Origin: a virus
DNA: 48,241 nt
IMG/VR virus record: IMGVR_UViG_3300028829_003582
Location: 1-48,241 of that record
Direction: 5' to 3' (one strand)
The position numbers and the translations under genes were made by a program. Under the pieces are notes generated by a model, which saw only the letters and a list, made by a program, of their open reading frames with translations, ran no database searches and was not told where the DNA came from. Shown here in pieces: positions 1 to 5,600 of the stretch (positions are counted from its first letter, which is position 1; the number at the start of each line of letters is the position of its first letter).

Positions 1-416
1 GGATAGTTGTTGTGCGGATACTTGTTGATCAGTACCTGCGGCAGGGCCCCGCCTGGAGTGGCATCAGGTATTCCCCAGCCGTCTGGGGCCCCGGTCCGGC
101 TCCTGGGTGTGCAGACAATACCCTGTGGCACCCACAGAAGCCGTGACAGCAATACACGCCTGCGCTCGGTCGGATTGTCTTTCTTCAGCGGGTTTTCTTC
201 GCTGTCACTGGTGTAACAGTCGATCACATTGATTGCGCCGATCTTGGCGGCACGCACAACGCTGCCATCATCAAGCTGCGCCCAAAGCGCATACACGGGC
301 ACACCGGCTGCATCTGCAACCTGGTGGACCCGCATCAGCAGGTTAGTGGCTACACCGATAAGGGATTGTGCCCCATCACCGTATAGCCGAACCCTTGGCT
401 TGACCGGCAGGCGCAT
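1..416 (-). CDS. Tail-region protein, unknown function (split by window ends)
   Basis: Leftward reading frame opening at ATG 414-416, two bases after the stop of the 193-residue gene upstream, and open to position 1 (138 codons). The protein begins MRLPVKPRVRLYGDG and has a mixed soluble composition with no recognised motif. If the window is circular, the frame continues without interruption at 48241 and stops at 48151-48153, giving about 168 residues. It lies at the end of the 398-residue and 193-residue virion genes, so a tail or tail-accessory role is inferred from context only. I do not recognise the family. Confidence 0.7.
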   Translation of the reverse strand, partial: MRLPVKPRVRLYGDGAQSLIGVATNLLMRVHQVADAAGVPVYALWAQLDDGSVVRAAKIGAINVIDCYTSDSEENPLKKDNPTERRRVLLSRLLWVPQGIVCTPRSRTGAPDGWGIPDATPGGALPQVLINKYPHNNY

Positions 417-418
417 CG

Positions 419-1000
419 TTAGCTGCTCTGCAGTCTCAGGCGGTAACCGAGCTGGTACACGTTACCGTTGTACTCAGTACGCTCATGGTTGAAGCGCGAT
501 GCCGAGATCAGGACGCCACTCGTTGAGCCTTTGCCAAAGTCAGACAGCAAAGCCGCACCACGGATAACGACTTCGCTGCCGGTCACGATATTGAACTCGG
601 CTTTGTTGTCGTAGTTGTCGATGGCGCCACTGGACGGGTTGCCAGGCTGCCACTGAGGCCGCTGGGTTTCGGCATACCCTTCACTTGCGCTCACGATCTC
701 GCCAGCCGTTGCAGCGAACTGTGCCGCCGTCAAGGTTGAGGTCGGGGTGTAGTTGTTGCTGTAGAGCGCGAGGTAGAACTGCCCTTTCTTCAACTGATCG
801 GACAGGGCTACATCAAGTATATGATTCAGACCTTCGATGGTGATCAGGTTGGTTTCAACGCCGTACCGGTCCTGATATTCACCAAAGGCTACTGCCTTCG
901 CCTCCGGGAACAGGATGCCTTCGTCGGTCTGCTCGTACTGGCCGTTTCGCAGGTATCGCCCAAACTCGCGGCCATGCTTTACCAGATCGGTATCAATCAT
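419..1000 (-). CDS. Virion/tail-associated protein, unknown
   Basis: 193 residues beginning MIDTDLVKHG. The start is supported by a GAGAGG Shine-Dalgarno (SD) sequence six to nine bases before the ATG. The sequence is Gly/Asn/Ser-rich and beta-like in its C-terminal half, with no signal peptide, membrane segment or enzyme motif, as is common in tail structural proteins. It lies between the 398-residue protein and the split gene at the window edge, in the same leftward unit as the terminase and lysis genes. Function is inferred from position; it could be a tail-completion or fibre-adaptor component. Confidence 0.65.
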   Translation of the reverse strand: MIDTDLVKHGREFGRYLRNGQYEQTDEGILFPEAKAVAFGEYQDRYGVETNLITIEGLNHILDVALSDQLKKGQFYLALYSNNYTPTSTLTAAQFAATAGEIVSASEGYAETQRPQWQPGNPSSGAIDNYDNKAEFNIVTGSEVVIRGAALLSDFGKGSTSGVLISASRFNHERTEYNGNVYQLGYRLRLQSS

Positions 1001-1017
1001 ATATGCCTCTCTTTGTA

Positions 1018-2214
1018 TTACAGCGCCGTCAGTGTGATTACCTGAACCGTGCCGTGGATGTCGGTAAGAACTGTTTTTCCCCGCCCGCTTACATCAATGC
1101 GGGCCCGCTTTGAATTGATACATTCTGTCTCCGCTGTTTCCGTTGCAACCATGTAGCCATCACTTGATAGCCAGATCACTGCTGCCGACGCGAGGCTTGT
1201 GCGCAATGAAGTAGATGCGGGCAGGCGGATAGAAGATCCGGCCATTACCGGCGTTGGGCTGATCAGCCGAAGCCGTGACGATACCGGGTCGTCGCCTTCC
1301 ACCAACCAGACGCCGCGACTGTCGGCCACCAGCAATCCTGTCGTGATCGGCTCTATGAAGCGAATATCACCGGCAAACTGTATATACCCATGCGCGGCAT
1401 CGCAAAGATGCGGACGCATCGGGTTGGAGAACCAAAGGGTGTTGCCTTGCGCTACGTATAGGCGCCCGGCACGGCCTCGAATGTACTGCCCGCCTGGCAG
1501 TGGTTTTAAGTGCTGGGTTTCAGTTATGGCGCCGTCCGGGAAGGTGCCAACAAGATACTGGCTGAATGCCGCAGAAAACTTCTCAGCCAGGTAATACGCC
1601 CCGCCGCTCTCTTGTGTTAGGTACACGTTAATGGAGTAATCAATCTCCATACCTGAAATACCGGACAGCATGATGCCGCCACCTGATTCAAGTGCCACCT
1701 GTCCCAACGGCAGTAATGGTGATTCTTCACCCCATGGCGAAACAATGGACATAGCCACGGCATAATGACCAGCAGGCAGCGCGCCGTTTTCATGCGCCGA
1801 AATGGCAGGCTTGGTGTCCGGCAGGCTCACGCCGCACGGCAAAAGAGTGTCGTGTTCGGCCGGTATCCACCAGACGCCTGAAGCGCCTGCAATATAGGTG
1901 TTACCGTTGTATCCGGTGAAGTCGAGCGGCTGGTACTGGTTTTCGATGATACCCAGCAGTTCCGGCTCACCGTTATCAGGGTCGATACGGAACAAGCCAT
2001 TACCTTTGCCAACCAAAATGCCGTGGTCGGTTTCGGCAATGCTATGGAAGCCGTAGCCCGGCCGAACGACTGCGCGGCCTTTGCGGCGACTGAATACCCC
2101 ATTCGATGAAATAACGACATTCTCAATGCGTCGTGCAAAACCGGCCGGAATGGCAAGATCATCACTTATCTGATCAATGCCCCCGGTTGGCAATGGAATT
2201 GGGGATCGGTACAT
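1018..2214 (-). CDS. Putative tail nozzle / beta-propeller-like virion protein
   Basis: 398 residues beginning MYRSPIPLPTGG. The protein is made of short hydrophobic beta-type segments separated by Gly/Asn turns, with repeated strings of the type 'NTYIAGASGVWW', 'GRLYVAQGNTLWFS' and 'GLLVADSRGVWLVEG'. This spacing suggests a beta-propeller, as in the nozzle and stabilisation proteins of short-tailed phages. The fold is inferred from the pattern only. No signal peptide or membrane segment is seen. The ATG lies five bases after the stop of a 23-residue ORF, suggesting translational coupling. Confidence 0.6.
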   Translation of the reverse strand: MYRSPIPLPTGGIDQISDDLAIPAGFARRIENVVISSNGVFSRRKGRAVVRPGYGFHSIAETDHGILVGKGNGLFRIDPDNGEPELLGIIENQYQPLDFTGYNGNTYIAGASGVWWIPAEHDTLLPCGVSLPDTKPAISAHENGALPAGHYAVAMSIVSPWGEESPLLPLGQVALESGGGIMLSGISGMEIDYSINVYLTQESGGAYYLAEKFSAAFSQYLVGTFPDGAITETQHLKPLPGGQYIRGRAGRLYVAQGNTLWFSNPMRPHLCDAAHGYIQFAGDIRFIEPITTGLLVADSRGVWLVEGDDPVSSRLRLISPTPVMAGSSIRLPASTSLRTSLASAAVIWLSSDGYMVATETAETECINSKRARIDVSGRGKTVLTDIHGTVQVITLTAL

Positions 2215-2219
2215 TCAGA

Positions 2220-2291
2220 TCACCAGTAGTCGGAGTTCATGCACACCTTATGGCGGCGATTGTCGGCGCGGTTGTCTTTCGGTTTATACAT
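2220..2291 (-). CDS. Tiny basic ORF (23 aa)
   Basis: ATG at 2289-2291 with an AGGAG SD about eight bases upstream. It encodes a 23-residue, very basic peptide (starts MYKPKDNRAD) and ends five bases before the ATG of the 398-residue gene. Its ATG overlaps the stop of the preceding reading frame as ATGTATAA. The good SD and tight packing argue for translation, but it could be a leader that only couples translation to the downstream tail gene. No function is recognised. Confidence 0.45.
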   Translation of the reverse strand: MYKPKDNRADNRRHKVCMNSDYW

Positions 2292-2418
2292 CGTCGTTGC
2301 TCCTATCAGCGAGGCCGAACCCGAATGCCGAGCCTGCGCCCGTTGTTGCAATGAGTCGTGGCGCCCCGTCCTTAAAGACCAATGCGCTTTGTCCTACCAG
2401 TGTAGCATCAATCCGCAC
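2284..2418 (-). CDS. Small hypothetical protein with uncertain start
   Basis: The frame encodes a protein-like sequence (…RIDATLVGQSALVF… ending SNDDV). The first conventional start is GTG 2416-2418, giving 44 residues, but the protein-like sequence continues upstream in frame to about 2475 (…GDRRWVVCAIHAD…) without ATG, GTG or TTG. A well-placed SD (GGAG) and ATG at 2477-2479, overlapping the Rz1 stop, open an 18-codon ORF in the neighbouring frame. Either the gene starts at GTG, or a +1 shift joins the two frames, or there is a sequence error. It sits between the o-spanin and tail genes. Confidence 0.4.
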   Translation of the reverse strand: MRIDATLVGQSALVFKDGAPRLIATTGAGSAFGFGLADRSNDDV

Positions 2419-2471
2419 TCTGTCAGCATGTATCGCACAAACAACCCAGCGGCGGTCGCCCGTATGGTGAC

Positions 2472-2738
2472 TTATTCATCGAACGGGTCTCCGCACAGCT
2501 CGTCCAACATTCCCTCCATCTCGAGCGCCCAGTCTACCAGCAACCCCTCACGGTCGCGTAGGGTAGTGAAGCGATGCGGCCCGATTAAATCCCACAGCTC
2601 TCCAGCATCAACTGTCGGGAGGTGAGGACGAGGAGGAGGATAGCACTGAACCTGAGCCGGTGCCACTGTCTGAGGACTGCAGCCGGCTGTCGCCAAAGTC
2701 GCCAGTAGGGCGAGTATCCACCAAGGTAGGTTGCGCAT
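2472..2738 (-). CDS. Rz1-like outer-membrane spanin lipoprotein
   Basis: 88 residues starting at ATG 2736-2738, with a GAGGA SD. It has a short hydrophobic signal (WWILALLATLATAGC) with a lipobox whose modified cysteine would be Cys20, followed by a proline-rich stretch (CYPPPRPHLP). These are hallmarks of o-spanins. The first part of the gene lies inside the end of the i-spanin gene in another frame (131 nt overlap), the classic nested Rz/Rz1 arrangement. Spanins fuse inner and outer membrane at the last step of Gram-negative lysis. The longer possible start at 2810 lacks a signal sequence at its N-terminus and is rejected. Confidence 0.85.
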   Translation of the reverse strand: MRNLPWWILALLATLATAGCSPQTVAPAQVQCYPPPRPHLPTVDAGELWDLIGPHRFTTLRDREGLLVDWALEMEGMLDELCGDPFDE

Positions 2739-2934
2739 TACGGTGATCCTCTGATTCCTTACGTGCACGTTGCTGGGCCTCGTTGACCTTTCGCTCAGTG
2801 CTGCGGACATTCTCTACTTCGTGCACAGCGCGGCGGGCCTCGTCACGCTGCTTCCGCGCCCGACTACCTGCTACGCCGACACCGCCCAGGGCGGCCAGTA
2901 GCGCCACTATGATTCCGATCAGTATCTCAATCAT
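2608..2934 (-). CDS. Rz-like inner-membrane spanin
   Basis: 108 residues from ATG 2932-2934. It has an N-terminal membrane anchor (IEILIGIIVALLAALGGVGVAG, roughly residues 2-24), then a charged helical region rich in Arg/Glu/Gln that is likely coiled coil, and a low-complexity Ser-rich tail. This is the topology of i-spanins (N-in, C-out, periplasmic coiled coil). The start codon overlaps the holin stop as ATGA, and the gene's 3' part contains the Rz1 start. The Ser-rich tail is where the two frames overlap and is probably constrained by Rz1. Confidence 0.82.
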   Translation of the reverse strand: MIEILIGIIVALLAALGGVGVAGSRARKQRDEARRAVHEVENVRSTERKVNEAQQRARKESEDHRNAQPTLVDTRPTGDFGDSRLQSSDSGTGSGSVLSSSSSSPPDS

Positions 2935-3125
2935 TTCAGGTTCTGCTTCCAGACACGGAGCACCGGTATCGCCAACGCCAACCCGATGGTCGCCCAAGGA
3001 GGCAGCGTTAACATGTGCATGCTCTGCAAGGCTTCGAGGAACGCGAGCAGCATGGCCGCTTGCACCGAGGTGAACTTGTACCAGTTACGGGCATCCGCAA
3101 CCATCGGAGGTCTTGGCCATTGCAT
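2931..3125 (-). CDS. Small holin (class II-like)
   Basis: 64 residues from ATG 3123-3125, which overlaps the endolysin stop as TGATG and has a GTGGAG SD. There are two hydrophobic segments (VQAAMLLAFLEALQ and WATIGLALAIPVLRVW) separated by a short polar/proline turn, and a basic C-terminus ending WKQNLK. Size, two-segment topology and position between endolysin and spanins are typical of class II holins that set lysis timing. The reading frame extends upstream of this ATG across the endolysin gene, but that part is out-of-frame shadow. Confidence 0.78.
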   Translation of the reverse strand: MQWPRPPMVADARNWYKFTSVQAAMLLAFLEALQSMHMLTLPPWATIGLALAIPVLRVWKQNLK

Positions 3126-3514
3126 CAGTAGCTCCACACGGCTTTTCGATTGGGGTTGATGTCCAGATGGATGAAGCGGGGGTATCCGTTCCGCTGGCTT
3201 ATCCCAATACCAGTGAACCCCATCTGCATTGCCAGCTGAACAATGCGGTACGCGTCCAGCCCCGGACCCACACGCAGATCGGCAGCGATCCCCATGTTGT
3301 GCGTGCCGGGCTTTGACTTCTTCGCCTCGGCAGGGTGCGTCGCGTGCCGCCATCCAGAATGAACAATCAGTGCTCCACCAAAGGCCTCGCGCAGGTTGTT
3401 CAGTTTTCGGATGAACTCTTCCCGCATGTGGTTCTCGCCTGTGTGTTTGCAGTCGAACTCCCACGCGTCAAAGTGCTCGTACTTGTCCCACCATGGGGGG
3501 TCATTTCTATCCAC
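3125..3514 (-). CDS. Endolysin, M15 family L-Ala-D-Glu-type peptidase
   Basis: 129 residues from GTG 3512-3514, with a GAGGTGA SD. M15/VanY-type zinc-peptidase motifs are visible: SGWRH near the middle, the zinc-binding SxHxxGxAxD-type segment (GTHNMGIAADL), and the C-terminal HLD within FIHLDIN. This family cleaves peptide stems of peptidoglycan. There is no signal peptide, so export would be through the adjacent holin. It opens the lysis cassette endolysin-holin-Rz/Rz1 and is preceded by a structured intergenic stretch. Confidence 0.88.
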   Translation of the reverse strand: MDRNDPPWWDKYEHFDAWEFDCKHTGENHMREEFIRKLNNLREAFGGALIVHSGWRHATHPAEAKKSKPGTHNMGIAADLRVGPGLDAYRIVQLAMQMGFTGIGISQRNGYPRFIHLDINPNRKAVWSY

Positions 3515-3749
3515 AACTCACCTCGTCCGATGCGGCGTGTCTCAACTATAGCACAGGGCGCGAACACAAATTACCGCGCCTGCGCCACGCCTTGGCCATG
3601 TATTGGGGGGCGGCTGTCCACTTGGACGTTCGGCGAGTCGCCCCAAATTTGCCCCCCCACGAATCTCGTTGAACATACCATAGGCGCGCAAGCATTTGGA
3701 GTGAATGCCCGCACGCCACTAACCCCGGCTGGCGGGGCTTGGTGTTGGG
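3515..3749. other. Intergenic leader of lysis cassette with structured elements and possible -10
   Basis: No ORF with coding character. Reading the minus strand toward the endolysin: a GC hairpin just after the upstream stop (about 3721-3741, no T-run); a possible three-way junction at 3605-3657 (closing stem 3605-3611 with 3651-3657; inner hairpins 3616-3627 and 3632-3642); a 6-bp stem 3557-3562 with 3575-3580; and a TATAGT -10-like hexamer (minus strand, 3545-3550) about 30 bases before the endolysin start, without a good -35. This may be a lysis-gene promoter/attenuator leader. Structures were paired by eye. Confidence 0.4.
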
Positions 3750-4604
3750 TTAATCAAGTAGCATCCAGTCTTCGGCAAGCGCATCGTTCACGCTTGGCAC
3801 CCAGGTGCTGACTGTGTGATTGACATTCTTGATAGCCATGTATGGGTTGTATGGCACCATTTCACCGAAGCAATCACGGGCCGCGTCTGTTTGTGCCGGG
3901 TAGCTGTTTTCAGGCACCAGGTACACAAACATGCCTTTTCCGTTCCAGCCAGCCCGGGCGATACGCTTGCCTTCTTTCAGCATCACCAGTGCATCACTGA
4001 AGGTCATATTAGCGCCTGCCGCCCGGTCACCAGGACTCGCAGGAGCAGTGGGCTTTTCCTCATGACGATCCTGCACCAGCTTGAAGCCGAGGAACGGCCA
4101 CAACTCGTGCACTGCGTTCTGGACAGCGATCTTAACGCCAACGTCGTCGTTATCATTCTCCGCCGACACGGACACACTCGGGCGACCGGTTACCGCGAAA
4201 CCGTTCTCGAGGATCAGTACCGCGAAACGAAGCACGTTACCAGTTGGGAGTGTATGGCGGATGATCTGAACTTCAGCGATGCTGTCGTGAAGATCATCCA
4301 GCGAGACGCGGCGGGCATTCAGGCCGCGAGCCTTAATCATTTCTTCGGTTACAACATCATCAGCTGAATACTCGGCAATTTCTGGCTGGGCCTGATACGC
4401 ACGCTCAAACACTGCTTTCGGTGACCAGCTGATATAACCGGCATAGTCCGGGTGGTTGGCTTGGCCGCCGTCGATGTACTCGACCAGATAGCCCTCATCT
4501 GCCGGGTTCTCGTCTGGTGGTACCGTCCAGCCGCGAAGGTCGTTGTATTCCTGGCGGGTCATGGGCTGGGCGTTGATCGTTTTTGTGCCGATGTACTTTT
4601 GCAT
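3750..4604 (-). CDS. Three-part phage protein with C-terminal Tad2-like (DUF2829) domain
   Basis: 284 residues. Residues 1-71 (MQKYIGTKTINAQPMTR…) form an N-terminal segment I associate with phage accessory proteins. Residues about 89-180 look like the Gp49/gp66 family (RVSLDDLHDSI…NAVHELWPFLGF). Residues 200-284 match DUF2829: a start like MTFSDALVMLKEGK, then RAGWNGKGM, a middle PYMAIKN and a terminal LAEDWMLLD. DUF2829 is the family of Tad2, which sequesters the cyclic ADP-ribose-type signal of Thoeris defence (established for other phage members). Activity here is inference. It lies between the two-HTH gene and the lysis cassette, in the late leftward unit. Confidence 0.75.
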   Translation of the reverse strand: MQKYIGTKTINAQPMTRQEYNDLRGWTVPPDENPADEGYLVEYIDGGQANHPDYAGYISWSPKAVFERAYQAQPEIAEYSADDVVTEEMIKARGLNARRVSLDDLHDSIAEVQIIRHTLPTGNVLRFAVLILENGFAVTGRPSVSVSAENDNDDVGVKIAVQNAVHELWPFLGFKLVQDRHEEKPTAPASPGDRAAGANMTFSDALVMLKEGKRIARAGWNGKGMFVYLVPENSYPAQTDAARDCFGEMVPYNPYMAIKNVNHTVSTWVPSVNDALAEDWMLLD

Positions 4605-4631
4605 GGGTATGGATCTCCGTTCGGTTTGAAG

Positions 4632-5054
4632 TTAGGCACCTGCTGCTGCAGATGCCGTCATACAGGTGGGCAGGCAGGGGGCGTCTGGCTGGTGTGTAGC
4701 CTGCTCCTTGTTGCGCCTGCGGGTGGCGTGCCCGGCTGATCGGTATCGCTGGATTAACCAGCGGTATGTATGCGGCATGTGTTTGCGCATGGCGATGCTC
4801 AGGCAGCCACGGTCACGGCCAAGCTCGGACGCAATCTGCCCAAGCGTGTGGCCGCGACTGGCAAGGCGCGTGATGGTTTCTTTGGGGAGGGGGGTCAGGT
4901 CGTAGCGGCGACCGGTTTTGCATGGGAGGCCAAGCCGCTTGGCGTGGTTGGTGACTGTCCTCCGACTTACGCCAAGTTGTTGCGCTATGGTCTCGCTTGG
5001 CTGCTCAAGCCACAGCTCGGTCAGTTGGCGATCATGTCGCGTGGTCCACTTCAC
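4632..5054 (-). CDS. Protein with two helix-turn-helix motifs
   Basis: About 140 residues. I favour GTG 5052-5054 with the GAGGGGG SD; a TTG at 5072 would add six residues. There are two HTH-type segments: SETIAQQLGVSRRTVTNHAKRL near the N-terminus, and HTLGQIASELGRDRGCLSIAM in the middle, followed by a basic tail. It ends 27 bases before the Tad2-like gene, recalling HTH genes that sit next to anti-defence genes. It could be a transcriptional regulator of the late left operon. A second protein of similar style lies at 19382. Confidence 0.65.
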   Translation of the reverse strand: MKWTTRHDRQLTELWLEQPSETIAQQLGVSRRTVTNHAKRLGLPCKTGRRYDLTPLPKETITRLASRGHTLGQIASELGRDRGCLSIAMRKHMPHTYRWLIQRYRSAGHATRRRNKEQATHQPDAPCLPTCMTASAAAGA

Positions 5055-5122
5055 TCCATCCCCCTCAGCCAAACTGTGAACAGCGTTATCAAATCGGGCA
5101 ACTGGCCAGGATTCACTGCTCG

Positions 5123-5515
5123 TTACTTCACTTTGGTGTCCGTTTCGCCATCCTGAAACTTGATGCTGATGCTGGCTTCATCAATGCCCAATTTCTTGGC
5201 TGAGAATTTGAATACGATGTTGGATGCAGCCAGGGCGATGGACCCGGATATGCCGGAGAAGAACCCGACCAACAAGGCATCCTCGAGCGTCGTGACGTGT
5301 AGCCCTGGGATGAATGGCGAGGCTACAAATACACCGAAAGCAACACCGCCTCCAACCGTCATATAGGCCAGGAGGACCGCCAGGCTGCGCCCAGGGCGTT
5401 TTATGAAATGACGGCCGCCCACGACCCCCCCTCCAACGCCGCCGCTCAGAAGCGCGGAGAACGCGAGCACGGCGCGTATCATGTCATGTAAGTTCTGCGG
5501 GTCGCGGTAAAACAT
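5123..5515 (-). CDS. Multi-pass membrane protein, holin-like candidate
   Basis: 130 residues from ATG 5513-5515 with a GGAGAG SD. There are three likely membrane segments: IRAVLAFSALLSGGVGGGVVG, AVLLAYMTVGGGVAFGVFV and LLVGFFSGISGSIALAASNI, many with small glycine faces, then a soluble polar C-terminus. Position between terminase and the lysis region, plus size and topology, suggest a class I or LydA-type holin or antiholin, but a separate small holin exists at 2931. A TATACT hexamer and small inverted repeat (5570-5584) lie in the 85-base gap upstream. Function is inference. Confidence 0.55.
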   Translation of the reverse strand: MFYRDPQNLHDMIRAVLAFSALLSGGVGGGVVGGRHFIKRPGRSLAVLLAYMTVGGGVAFGVFVASPFIPGLHVTTLEDALLVGFFSGISGSIALAASNIVFKFSAKKLGIDEASISIKFQDGETDTKVK

Positions 5516-5600
5516 GTCGTGCTCTCCATTCTGAAGGCAGCGCATATATCTCACCCTCATCGTGAGCTGGCGCCTAGTTGGCGCTAGTATACCATCTGTT

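Noticed and set aside
2931-3464. Extended reading frame upstream of the holin ATG
   Set aside because: The upstream part overlaps the M15 endolysin in another frame and has an Arg/His/Pro-rich shadow composition; ATG at 3123-3125 has the SD and TGATG coupling.
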